The notes below the pieces were generated by a model, which did not search any database, was not told where the DNA came from, and saw nothing but the letters and a program-made list of their open reading frames with translations. From assembly GCA_947258585.1 (NCBI GenBank), contig CAMYIZ010000077.1:1-32828 (forward strand): a stretch of DNA of 32,828 nt, given 5' to 3'. This DNA comes from an uncultured Haliea sp. (GTDB lineage Bacteria; Pseudomonadota; Gammaproteobacteria; Pseudomonadales; Halieaceae). Positions 15,917 through 24,039 of the stretch are shown piece by piece. Made by a program: the position numbers and the translations under genes. Position 1 is the stretch's first letter; every line of letters begins with the position of its first letter.

Positions 15917-16123
15917 ATGCCGGAGCTGAAGCGAGAAGTCAGACCCATCGAAGTCAATTATGTCTGCGATGCCTGTGGCAAGGGCATGATGAGCGCCTGC
16001 GGCGACATGGACCCCAAAACCGGCGCGATTGATCACCGCTGCATGATCTGCGACCACCAGCAGGTATTCCGCTGGCAACCCTACCCCCGCGTAGAGCACA
16101 TCGGGCTGGACGAGAAATTCTAG
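15917..16123 (+). CDS. Small zinc-ribbon protein
   Basis: The 68-residue protein contains two cysteine pairs, CDAC at 17-20 and CMIC at 42-45, spaced as in a zinc ribbon, plus short strands between them (GKGMMSACGDMD, AIDHRCMICDHQQVF). An AGGAG site precedes the ATG. It follows the radical SAM gene by 27 nt on the same strand, so an accessory or substrate-binding role for that enzyme is possible but unproven. No DNA-binding or enzymatic motif beyond the ribbon is visible. Confidence 0.8.
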   Translation: MPELKREVRPIEVNYVCDACGKGMMSACGDMDPKTGAIDHRCMICDHQQVFRWQPYPRVEHIGLDEKF

Positions 16124-16166
16124 ATCCATCAGGCTGCCGCCGGCGCCGCGGCGACAAGGTCCGGCC

Positions 16167-17009
16167 TCAGGCGGCCGCGGTGCCCCGGCGCGATTCGTAC
16201 TGCCACTCGAAGACGTTCAACTCAATGAAAATAAAGGCAAACAACCACAGGGACGCGTCCCAGAAGTCGAGGAAGTCACCGGCCACGCCCCAGTAGGCCG
16301 CGGCAATGAACAGCAGGCCGTAGAGCACCACCTTCAGGTATTTGTTGAGTTTGAGCACCGATGCCGAGAGCTTGCCCCGCAACTGCAGCCGCACCTCAAT
16401 TTCCAGCACGACGACCACCAGGATCCAGACGCCGCTGTTGACCACATCGACCCAGGCAAGGCGGCGGGCCGCTTCGAGATTGGCGGCACCGGCGAGCACG
16501 TTGAACCCCTGCAGCTGGTAAACCTCCCCCCCCAAAGACGCACAACTGGCCCCATCCAGGGGCACGAAGTCGTCCAGGTTGACCAGCAGTGACCACGACT
16601 GGTCCGCCAGCGCGCAGGCGTTTCCGGCAAAGGGCATGACGTCGTAGAGCGGCGCCAGCTCCGCGTAGTAGCCGGTGAAGGCGTAGACGATGGCGATGCC
16701 GCACAGGCCCCTGATCCCGTGCAGCGCCCAGCGCACGGGCCCGTGTATCCGGCGGTCGTCGAGGACCGAGGTCTCCAGCTCGAACAGCAGCAACAGCACA
16801 ACCCAGGCGGCGGTATCGATGGTGGCGGAGAACACCTGCACCAGATGACTCCAGGGAATGGCCCCGGCGCCCATATGGGACAGCGTCAGCAGCTCTTCCT
16901 GCAGGAACAGGTAGACGTTGATGCCCAGCAGGACAAAGGTAAGGTACTTGACCGCCGTGAACAGCTGGTAGCGCCGGTCACTGCCAAAGATATTGCCGTT
17001 CGCCGCCAT
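16167..17009 (-). CDS. Six-helix membrane protein of unknown function, cotranscribed with puuA-like gene
   Basis: I do not recognise this 280-residue protein. About six membrane helices are visible: YLTFVLLGINVYLFL, TIDTAAWVVLLLLFEL, a helix near 95-115, WVDVVNSGVWILVVVVLEI, and two near the C-terminus. A soluble loop of roughly 65 residues between the third and fourth helix holds three cysteines (NACAL, ASCASL region). A GGGGG-rich ribosome site precedes the ATG, and only 11 nt separate it from the upstream glutamine-synthetase-like gene, so the two form an operon. The context suggests a link to polyamine or amine handling, but no transporter signature can be named. Confidence 0.75.
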   Translation of the reverse strand: MAANGNIFGSDRRYQLFTAVKYLTFVLLGINVYLFLQEELLTLSHMGAGAIPWSHLVQVFSATIDTAAWVVLLLLFELETSVLDDRRIHGPVRWALHGIRGLCGIAIVYAFTGYYAELAPLYDVMPFAGNACALADQSWSLLVNLDDFVPLDGASCASLGGEVYQLQGFNVLAGAANLEAARRLAWVDVVNSGVWILVVVVLEIEVRLQLRGKLSASVLKLNKYLKVVLYGLLFIAAAYWGVAGDFLDFWDASLWLFAFIFIELNVFEWQYESRRGTAAA

Positions 17010-17020
17010 GCCCCGGCCCC

Positions 17021-18370
17021 CTAGACCTGCAGCAGCAGGTGCTCGCGCTCCCAGGAACTGATGACGCGGTTGAACTCCTCGAACTCGTCCAGCTTCACCG
17101 CCGCATAGGCGCGCAGGAACAGGTCGCCGATCATGTCCTGCAGCTCGGGCGTGTTGTGCAGGTTGCGCAGCCCTTCCTCCAGCGTGCGCGCGACCTCGAC
17201 ATCATCTTCATTGGCCGTCCCCTGGTGGGGCTGGGTGGGCGTCAGGCCCTGCTTCATGCCCAGATAGCCGCTGGCCAGGGTGGCCGCAATGGCCAGGTAG
17301 GGGTTGGCGTCGGCGCCGGGGAAGCGGTTTTCCACCCGGGTAGCCTCTGGCGGCCCCCACGGCACCCGGAACGCGGTCGTGCGGTTGTCCATGCCCCAGT
17401 TGAGGTTGATGGGGGCGGAGATTTCCGGGGCCAGGCGGCGATAGGAATTCACATTGGGCGCGTACAGGCTGATCAGCTCCGGGGTATAGCGCTGCAGGCC
17501 GGCGATGTAGGACAGGAAGGCCGGCGTGTGCTTGCCGTCCTTGTCGGCGAAAATGTTCTCGCCGGTATCCACCCGGACCACGCTCTGGTGGATGTGCATG
17601 GCGCTGCCGGGCTCGCGCTGCATGGGCTTGGCCATGAAGGTCGCGTACATACCGTGCTTGTGGGCGGTCTCCCGCACCGTGCGCTTGAACACGAAAACCT
17701 GGTCGGCCAGGCTCATGGCATCGCCGTGGAGGAAATTAATCTCCATCTGGGCGGCGCCGTTCTCGTGAATCAGGGTATCGACCTGCAGCTTCTGCTCATC
17801 CGCGTAGTCGTACATGTCCTCCACGAAGTCCTCGAACTCGGCAACCGCATCGATGCTGTAGGACAGCCGCGCCGATTCCCGGCGGCCCGAGCGGCCCTTG
17901 GGCGGCATCAACTCATAGTCCGGGTCGGTGTTCTTGGCCACCAGGTAGAACTCCACTTCCGGCGCCACCACCGGCTGCAAACCCTCGGCGGCGTAGAGAT
18001 CCAGGATGTGCCGCAGGACGTTGCGGGTGGAGAGCGGGTGCCGCTCCCCGTTCATCTTGTAGCAGTCGTGGATGATCTGGGCGGTGGGCTCGCGGGCCCA
18101 GGGTACCACGCGCAAGGTAGCCAGATCGGGCTTCAGGATCATGTCGGCGTCGGTTGGCTCGACAAAATCCCAGTGCTCGTCCGAGTATTCCCCGGTCACC
18201 GTCTGGATCATGATACTTTCCGGCAGTTTCGGATCCCCCATGCTGAGGAACTGGTGGGCAGGGATGAACTTGCCCCGGGCATTGCCCGTCATATCGGGTA
18301 CCAGGCATTCCACTTCGGAAATCTTGTGCTGCTTGAGCCACTCTTGAATGGCTTGGGTATCGGTTTTCAT
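17021..18370 (-). CDS. puuA: Glutamine-synthetase-family gamma-glutamylpolyamine ligase (PuuA-like)
   Basis: The 449-residue protein is a type III/PuuA-like glutamine synthetase. These enzymes join glutamate to putrescine with ATP. Motifs in order: an N-terminal beta-grasp (VECLVPDMTGNARGKFIP), APEVEFYLV, ENGAAQMEINF, FMAKPMQREPGSAMHIHQS (metal and ATP site), NRTTAFRVP, and ENRFPGADANPYLAIAA. The adenylylation-loop tyrosine region of housekeeping GlnA is not evident. Divergent from it, 115 bp away, is a PuuB-type oxidase, which supports putrescine over ammonia as substrate. Ethanolamine or spermidine are alternatives for this subfamily. The downstream membrane protein gene is 11 nt away. Confidence 0.9.
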   Translation of the reverse strand: MKTDTQAIQEWLKQHKISEVECLVPDMTGNARGKFIPAHQFLSMGDPKLPESIMIQTVTGEYSDEHWDFVEPTDADMILKPDLATLRVVPWAREPTAQIIHDCYKMNGERHPLSTRNVLRHILDLYAAEGLQPVVAPEVEFYLVAKNTDPDYELMPPKGRSGRRESARLSYSIDAVAEFEDFVEDMYDYADEQKLQVDTLIHENGAAQMEINFLHGDAMSLADQVFVFKRTVRETAHKHGMYATFMAKPMQREPGSAMHIHQSVVRVDTGENIFADKDGKHTPAFLSYIAGLQRYTPELISLYAPNVNSYRRLAPEISAPINLNWGMDNRTTAFRVPWGPPEATRVENRFPGADANPYLAIAATLASGYLGMKQGLTPTQPHQGTANEDDVEVARTLEEGLRNLHNTPELQDMIGDLFLRAYAAVKLDEFEEFNRVISSWEREHLLLQV

Positions 18371-18397
18371 ACGGGATCCACGACGCGGGAAGCAGCC

Positions 18398-18427
18398 AGT
18401 ATCGCAGCAGTGTAATTAAAGCCGCAA
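18398..18427 (-). promoter_or_regulatory. Possible sigma70 promoter for the puuA-like gene
   Basis: On the minus strand TTGCGG (18427-18422) and GATACT (18403-18398) are separated by 18 nt, about 28 nt before the ATG. Both boxes are only partial matches, so this is tentative. Confidence 0.3.
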
Positions 18428-18473
18428 GGGGGCTACCCCTAACGTGTTATGCAGCAGATGGCAAGCGCATCCG

Positions 18474-18479
18474 TATAAT
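18474..18479 (+). promoter_or_regulatory. Consensus -10 box 6 nt before puuB start (leaderless mRNA candidate)
   Basis: A perfect TATAAT at 18474-18479 lies 6 nt before the ATG at 18486. Transcription normally starts about 7 nt after this box, which would be at the ATG itself. No clear -35 box is present at the right distance, and no Shine-Dalgarno lies before the ATG, which agrees with a leaderless message. Confidence 0.4.
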
Positions 18480-18485
18480 GCCCGG

Positions 18486-19769
18486 ATGGAAAATCAAGCT
18501 CACGTCGAATCCTGGTACGCAGCCACCGCCAACCAGCAGCTGGAGTTCCCGGCGCTGGCGGGCAGCAGCACGGCTGACGTCTGCATTGTGGGAGGCGGCT
18601 ACACCGGGCTCTCCACCGCCATTCACCTGCGCCAGCGGGGCTACAGCGTTGTCCTGCTGGAGGCGAACAGGGTCGGCTGGGGCGCGTCCGGGCGCAACGG
18701 CGGCCACGTCGGCACCGGCCAGCGCGCCGGCCAGCAGCAGCTGGAAAAGTGGGTGGGGCTGGAGCATGCGAAAGCGCTCTGGCAACTCGGCCTGGAGGCC
18801 GTGGACACTGTCTGTAACTTGATTGCCAGCCACCGGATCGACTGTGAGCTGAAGCAGGGCAATCTGCATGTCGCGTCGAAAGCCGGCGATGCCCGCGAGC
18901 TGAGGGAGGACGTCGAGCACCTGAACAGCGTCTATGGCTACGACCCGATCCGCTATGTCGACCGCGCGGAGCTGGCGACCATGACTTCCGGCCAGGGCTT
19001 CCACGGCGCCTCGCTCGATCCCGGCGCGCGGCATCTGCACCCGCTGAACTACGCCCTTGGACTCGCTCGCGCCGCACGGGACCTGGGGGCGCAGCTGCAC
19101 GAAGGCAGTCGGGTGACTGGCTACCGGGAGGGGGACAAGGTTACCGTGGACACCGCTAACGGCGCCGTGACCTGCGATTACCTGGTGGTAGCCTGCAATG
19201 GCTACCTGGAAAAGCTGGAACCGCGCACCGCCGGCCGGATCATGCCGATCAACAACTACATGCTGGCGACGGAGCCGTTGCCAGAGGCGCTGGCACGGCA
19301 GCTGATCCGCGACGATACCTCGATGACCGACACCCTGTTCGTGGTCAACTACTGGAAGCTGTCGGCGGACAACCGCCTGCTGTTTGGCGGCGGCGAGTCC
19401 TATACCCGACGCTTTCCCGCCGACATCAAGGGTTTCGTCCGCAAGTACATGCTGCGCATCTATCCCGAACTGGCGGACACCCGCATCGACTATGGCTGGG
19501 GCGGCACGCTGGCCATCACCATGAACCGGATGCCCGACTTTGGCCGCCTGTCGTCCCGGGTATTCTATGCCCACGGCTATTCCGGTCACGGCGTGCCCAC
19601 CGCCACCCTCGCGGGCAAGCTGCTGGCAGAGGTCATCAGCGGCAGCGCCGAGCGCTTCGATGTCATGGCGCGGGTACCTTCCCACCAGTTCCCCGGCGGC
19701 ACCCTGTTGCGCTGGCCCGGACTGGTGGCCGGCATGCTATTCTACAGCCTTCGCGATCGCCTGGGCTGA
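18486..19769 (+). CDS. puuB: FAD-dependent gamma-glutamylputrescine oxidoreductase (PuuB-like)
   Basis: This 427-residue DAO-family flavoprotein would oxidise gamma-glutamylputrescine to gamma-glutamylaminobutyraldehyde with release of ammonia and H2O2. Signatures are an N-terminal ESWYAATAN, the dinucleotide motif ADVCIVGGGYTGLSTAIHL, LEANRVGWGASGRNGGHVG, and the C-terminal FAD loop FYAHGYSGHGV. The FAD-binding glycines and the GASGRNGG block are exactly as in PuuB/ordL-type oxidases. The first good ATG is at 18486; an upstream TTG-type extension overlaps the promoter. puuC and puuD partners are not in this window, so the pathway is incomplete here. A related amine or amino-acid oxidase role is possible. 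Confidence 0.88.
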   Translation: MENQAHVESWYAATANQQLEFPALAGSSTADVCIVGGGYTGLSTAIHLRQRGYSVVLLEANRVGWGASGRNGGHVGTGQRAGQQQLEKWVGLEHAKALWQLGLEAVDTVCNLIASHRIDCELKQGNLHVASKAGDARELREDVEHLNSVYGYDPIRYVDRAELATMTSGQGFHGASLDPGARHLHPLNYALGLARAARDLGAQLHEGSRVTGYREGDKVTVDTANGAVTCDYLVVACNGYLEKLEPRTAGRIMPINNYMLATEPLPEALARQLIRDDTSMTDTLFVVNYWKLSADNRLLFGGGESYTRRFPADIKGFVRKYMLRIYPELADTRIDYGWGGTLAITMNRMPDFGRLSSRVFYAHGYSGHGVPTATLAGKLLAEVISGSAERFDVMARVPSHQFPGGTLLRWPGLVAGMLFYSLRDRLG

Positions 19770-19902
19770 GCCCCTGCGCACCGGCATTACAGCTGCAGGC
19801 CAGCCGGAGCCGCCAAGACTGGAACCCGCCACTGATGTTCGAGCACTGTCCCACTAACCGCTGCACGCTGCGCCGACAACCGCCGGGGCTTTGCCGCCAG
19901 CC

Positions 19903-20949
19903 ATGAACGCCATCGGCAGCAGGAACCGTCAGCAAGTTAGCATTGCCACCGCGCCGGCCGACCCGGAGCGGGACTGGCGCGCGGCCATGCGCGACCTGGT
20001 AACCTCCCCGGCAGCCTTGTGCGAGGCCCTGCAGCTGGGCCCCGAACAACTTGGCTGGAGCGACGAGGCGGCGAAGGCGTTCCCGCTTCGGGTACCGCGA
20101 TCTTTCGTCGCCCGCATGGTACCGGGCGACCCGCGGGACCCCCTCCTGCTGCAGGTGCTGGCCGGGGACCTGGAGCTGCAGGCAACGCCCGGTTTCGGCC
20201 CGGACCCCACCGGGGAAACCGGCGCGGCCAACCCCCATCGCGGCATCATCCACAAGTATCGCGGGCGGCTGCTGCTGCTGGTGACCGGCAGCTGCGCGAT
20301 CCACTGCCGCTACTGCTTCCGCCGCCACTTTCCCTACGCGGACAACCAGAACAGCCGCGATGAATGGTCGTCGGCGCTGGACTACATCAGGCGCGATCCC
20401 AGCATCAGTGAAGTTATCCTCAGTGGCGGTGACCCGCTCGTTGCCGGCGATGCCCAACTGGCAGAGCTGGTAGCGCAGCTGGCCATGATTCCCCATGTCA
20501 GGCGGCTGCGCGTGCACACCCGCCTGCCCGTCGTGATCCCGCAAAGGGTCACGCCGGAACTGCTGGACGCGCTGTCCAGCCCGCAGCTCCAGACCGTGAT
20601 CGTGGTGCACTGCAACCACGGCAATGAGGTAGACGGCGAGGTGAGCACCGCCTTCCGCATGATCCGCGAGCACGGCATGACCCTGTTGAACCAGTCCGTG
20701 CTGCTGGCGGGCATCAACGACAATGTAGCCGCACTCGTGGGCCTCAGCGAGCGCCTGTTTGAAGCCGGCGTCCTGCCGTACTACCTGCATCTCCTGGACC
20801 GGGTGGCGGGTGCCGCGCACTTCGAGGTCAGCGCCGAACGAGCCCAGGCACTGCACCGGGAGATCAGCGCAACGCTGCCGGGCTATCTGGTCCCGCGACT
20901 GGTGCGCGAAGTCGCCGGCGCCCCGGCCAAAGTCATGCTGCCGGTTTGA
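19903..20949 (+). CDS. epmB: EF-P beta-lysylation protein (lysine 2,3-aminomutase family)
   Basis: EpmB converts (S)-alpha-lysine to (R)-beta-lysine, which EpmA attaches to elongation factor P. The 348-residue protein shows a short radical SAM/PLP aminomutase layout: N-terminal DWRAAMRDLVTSPAAL, RVPRSFVARM, the cluster motif C-x3-C-x2-C in CAIHCRYCFRRHFPY, EVILSGGDPL, RLRVHTRLPVVIP, and a C-terminal lysine at 343 (APAKVMLP) in the place of the PLP lysine. The compact length and FRRHFPY block separate it from classical KamA. ATG 19903 is used; a TTG at 19891 is possible and neither has a strong ribosome site. epmA and efp are not in the window. Confidence 0.9.
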   Translation: MNAIGSRNRQQVSIATAPADPERDWRAAMRDLVTSPAALCEALQLGPEQLGWSDEAAKAFPLRVPRSFVARMVPGDPRDPLLLQVLAGDLELQATPGFGPDPTGETGAANPHRGIIHKYRGRLLLLVTGSCAIHCRYCFRRHFPYADNQNSRDEWSSALDYIRRDPSISEVILSGGDPLVAGDAQLAELVAQLAMIPHVRRLRVHTRLPVVIPQRVTPELLDALSSPQLQTVIVVHCNHGNEVDGEVSTAFRMIREHGMTLLNQSVLLAGINDNVAALVGLSERLFEAGVLPYYLHLLDRVAGAAHFEVSAERAQALHREISATLPGYLVPRLVREVAGAPAKVMLPV

Positions 20950-20999
20950 CCCGGGGCGCTATACCGGCGAATTAGAAACTGCTGACAAGGAAACCGCCC

Positions 21000-21500
21000 A
21001 TGCAAGCACAGGATCAGGAACTCGCAGCGCAGATCCGCGCCCTGCAGGACAAGGAGGCCATTCGGACCCTGAAGTTCCGCTACCTCAATGCCTGCGACGA
21101 CAAGCAGCCGGAGGTGGTGCGCGACTGCTTCGCCCCCGGCACAATTGCCATCAACTTTGGCCACATCGGGCAATTCGGCAACCGGGAGGATTTTGTCGCC
21201 GTCTTTGTCGAGCTCGGCTGCCACGACCACATCGTCGACATGCATCACGCAGAGAACATGATCGTCGACCTCACCGGGCCGGACTCGGCAACGGCAAGGG
21301 TGGGGCTGCGTTTTCACAGCATCAACACGCGGGACCAGACCAGCGTGCAACTCGGCGGCCACTACTTCGACGAGATGCAGCGGATCGACGGCCGCTGGCT
21401 GATTACCGCCAGTCAGTTCATCGTGCGCTCGGCGCTGATCAAGGATTTCTCGGGCGAGTACGAGAAAGTGGTGTGGGCCGGCAACAGCATGCCCGGCTGA
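21000..21500 (+). CDS. SnoaL-like / NTF2-fold protein
   Basis: This 166-residue protein opens with an alpha-helical block IRALQDKEAIRTLKFRYLNACD and continues with alternating strands (TIAINFGHIGQFGNRED, MHHAENMIVDLTG, TSVQLGGHYFDEMQRIDGRWLITASQFIVRS). This is typical of SnoaL_4-type cone-shaped NTF2 folds used by dehydratases, isomerases or as binding proteins. AAGGA lies 10-11 nt before the ATG. It follows epmB by 50 nt on the same strand but no functional link is known. The substrate is unknown. Confidence 0.82.
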   Translation: MQAQDQELAAQIRALQDKEAIRTLKFRYLNACDDKQPEVVRDCFAPGTIAINFGHIGQFGNREDFVAVFVELGCHDHIVDMHHAENMIVDLTGPDSATARVGLRFHSINTRDQTSVQLGGHYFDEMQRIDGRWLITASQFIVRSALIKDFSGEYEKVVWAGNSMPG

Positions 21501-21520
21501 GGTCAAGCGCCCCGGGCACA

Positions 21521-21544
21521 GGGCCCGCCATCCCAGGCGGGCCC
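21521..21544. terminator. Strong GC hairpin between convergent genes
   Basis: GGGCCCGCC (21521-21529), loop ATCCCA, GGCGGGCCC (21536-21544). It sits between the stops of the SnoaL-like gene and the minus-strand caspase gene. There is no T tract on either side, so it is a bidirectional 3'-end hairpin candidate. Confidence 0.5.
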
Positions 21545-21554
21545 GGGACCAGCC

Positions 21555-23984
21555 CTAGCGCCGCCCCACGATGTTCGGGTGCAGGAAGGCGAACTGCCCC
21601 GAGCCGTGGCCGTTATTGATCTCGATCCGGCCGAAAATCGGCTCCGGAACAGCCATATTGGACTCCGTGCCATGCCGCACGCGCTCCTTGATATGGGCAT
21701 AGAGATCGTTGTCGAACAGCACCCCCGTATTCTGGTTGAGCAAACCCACCAGCGCCTTGGTAAACACCGAGTGGTTGCCCGCACCGCCGTCCGGCACCGG
21801 CACGACCCCGCCCGAGGTCAGTACCGTGCGAGCCCGGTTCTGCAGGTAAAACTTCAGGTTCTGTTCGATTTCGTCCTGCCGCAGCTTGATACCGCCGGAG
21901 GTGACGATGCCGCGCCCCGAGTAACAGGAATCGGCGATCACCAGCACATGGTTGGCGGGCAGCATCGCCAGCCAGCGCGCCAGGGCACTGCTGGAGACGC
22001 CGTACATTTCCTGGGCACCGGGCGAGGCCGAGGTCGCGTCAACCCCCATCCAGTAGCTGTCAGTGCCATCTTCGGAGCCGTGGCCGGCGTAGTAGATCAA
22101 CAGGGAGTCCTCGGGCTTGAGGGTCTCCTTGAGTGCATCCACCCGGCGGAAGATGTCGCCGCGGGTGGCGTCCAGTAGCAGCTCTGACTGAAACCGGTAG
22201 CGCTGGGTCAGCACCTCGTGTACGGCGCTGGCGTCGTTGTGGGCGAAACTGAGCTGGCGCAGATGCTGGTAGTTGTTGTTGCCGATGACCAGGGCGTAAA
22301 ACTTGCCCAGCTTGATATCTCCCGGGATACGGATACGGGAGGTATCCGGCAGGGGTTCCAGCACGCTGCGGGTCGCGACCTGCAGGTTCCATTGCTCCCG
22401 CAGCTGGGCGACTTCGCGCTGGTAACGCCTGGCTTCCGCGTCCACCTCAGCCAACCTGGACTCCTGGCGGGCGAGCAACGTGTCGCGCTCGTCCAGTTGC
22501 CGGCGCAGTTGCGCCAACTCCGTGCTGCGGCTCGACGCCCCGCTATCGGCGGCAGCCACCGCTGCCGCGAGCTGGTCGCGCTCACTGCGGGCCAGGGCCA
22601 CGGCGTTCTGCAGCTTTGCTCTCTCCACGTTGGCGGCAGTCTCCTGCTGGCGCAACTGGACCAGGGCCGACTCGGTCTGGGCCAGCTTCGCCTCCGCCCT
22701 CTGGCGCTCATCGAGCGCTGTGGCCAGCTCGTCCCGCAGGGCCTCGGCCTCCGACTGTTTGCCCGCCAGGGCACCCTGCAATGTCGCAATCTGCTCGCGG
22801 CTGGCGGCGAGCGCCTCGGCCTGGCGCTGCCGCTCCGCAGCCAGCAGGCGGGCCTCCTCCCGGGCACTGGCACTACTGTCGGCCGCATCCCGCAGCGCCA
22901 CAAGCTGGGCATCCATGGCGGCGAGCGCCTGCTGTCCGGCTTCCGCTTCCGCGGCCAGACCGGCGCGCTGGCGTTGCAGCTCGACCAGCTCCTGGTCACG
23001 CGAGGACAGCGCGTTGCGGGCTTCCGCCAGCTCCAGCTCCGACATCGCCGACACCCGCTCAAGCTCGCCCTGCAGGCGCCGGTTTTCCAGCTCTACCTGG
23101 CGCACACTGGCAACCAGGCTTGCCTGCCTGGCATCAAGAGTGGCTTCCAGACTTTCCAGCTGGAACTGCTGATCCTCAAGCAGCTGCTGCTTTTCCCGCA
23201 GGTCGCGCTCCAGTGCCGCCACCCGGCCACTGTCCTCCGGCGCTTGCTGCTCGCGGGCCCGGGCCAGTTGCTGACGCAGGGCGGCCACCTCCCCGGAGGC
23301 ACCGAGCAGCGCATTGCGCCGCTCGGCAAGACCGGCCTGGGCGTCCGCCAGTTCCAGCCGCAGGGCATCGGCCTCGGCATTGCGGGTGCGCAACTGCCCG
23401 GTCAACTGCTCCACGCGCTGCTCTGCTGCAGTCCTGGCGGCCTCCGCGTCCGAGGCCAGCACCAGGTCATCCCCCATCCCGGTGGCCTGGCGCCACAGGT
23501 TGGTTGCCAGCAGCGGGTCGCGCGCCACGCCGAGACCATTTTCGTGCAGGTGGGCGAGTCGGCGCAGGGCCGTCACATCGTTTTGTTCGGCAGCCCGCTG
23601 GTACCAGGCCATCGCATCGTTATAGCGGGGCTCTGCGAACAGATACTGGTAGACCTCGCCCAGGCGGGTTTGCGCCGAGGGGTCCCCCTCCTCCGCGAGA
23701 GGCAGGAAAAACGCCACCGAGGCTTCCGGCGTCGCCCGGTCATAGGCCGTATACTCACCGCCCCGGAGTTCACACACTTTCGCGGTCACATGGGTCAACT
23801 GGCGCCGCTCGGGGTAGACGATGCCCCCCAGGCGTCGCACCCGCGGCGGCAGCAGGCAGGGGACAATATCGAATTCCTTCAGCTCCGCCGCACGGCTGGC
23901 GAGATCGCCTTCGGGGGCCTGGGCATTACCGCTGACAGCCACCGTAATCAGGCCTGCCAATAAACAACTCTGGATGGTTTTCAT
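21555..23984 (-). CDS. Exported caspase-family (C14) protein with SEL1-like repeats and long coiled coil
   Basis: This 809-residue protein starts with a signal peptide (MKTIQSCLLAGLITVAVSGNAQA, cut probably after AQA). SEL1-like repeats follow at about 85-170 (AEEGDPSAQTRLGEVY, AAEQNDVTALRRLAHLHENGLGV). Residues about 180-535 are a Glu/Gln/Arg/Leu-rich coiled coil. A caspase p20 domain occupies about 558-790 with KFYALVIGNNNYQ, the catalytic His in YYAGHGS (H635) and Cys in IADSCYSGR (C687), then GNHSVFTKAL. Both catalytic residues are present, so it may be an active arginine/lysine-type metacaspase or a C14 peptidase. The start is the ATG at 23984, where the signal peptide begins and GGAGGG lies about 10 nt upstream. 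It follows the Ser/Thr kinase gene by 55 nt, probably in one operon. Confidence 0.9.
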   Translation of the reverse strand: MKTIQSCLLAGLITVAVSGNAQAPEGDLASRAAELKEFDIVPCLLPPRVRRLGGIVYPERRQLTHVTAKVCELRGGEYTAYDRATPEASVAFFLPLAEEGDPSAQTRLGEVYQYLFAEPRYNDAMAWYQRAAEQNDVTALRRLAHLHENGLGVARDPLLATNLWRQATGMGDDLVLASDAEAARTAAEQRVEQLTGQLRTRNAEADALRLELADAQAGLAERRNALLGASGEVAALRQQLARAREQQAPEDSGRVAALERDLREKQQLLEDQQFQLESLEATLDARQASLVASVRQVELENRRLQGELERVSAMSELELAEARNALSSRDQELVELQRQRAGLAAEAEAGQQALAAMDAQLVALRDAADSSASAREEARLLAAERQRQAEALAASREQIATLQGALAGKQSEAEALRDELATALDERQRAEAKLAQTESALVQLRQQETAANVERAKLQNAVALARSERDQLAAAVAAADSGASSRSTELAQLRRQLDERDTLLARQESRLAEVDAEARRYQREVAQLREQWNLQVATRSVLEPLPDTSRIRIPGDIKLGKFYALVIGNNNYQHLRQLSFAHNDASAVHEVLTQRYRFQSELLLDATRGDIFRRVDALKETLKPEDSLLIYYAGHGSEDGTDSYWMGVDATSASPGAQEMYGVSSSALARWLAMLPANHVLVIADSCYSGRGIVTSGGIKLRQDEIEQNLKFYLQNRARTVLTSGGVVPVPDGGAGNHSVFTKALVGLLNQNTGVLFDNDLYAHIKERVRHGTESNMAVPEPIFGRIEINNGHGSGQFAFLHPNIVGRR

Positions 23985-24039
23985 AAAGCTCGTTCCCTCC
24001 TGGTACTGAAGCGCAATGGTCGGGCCCGGGGCTGGAGAA

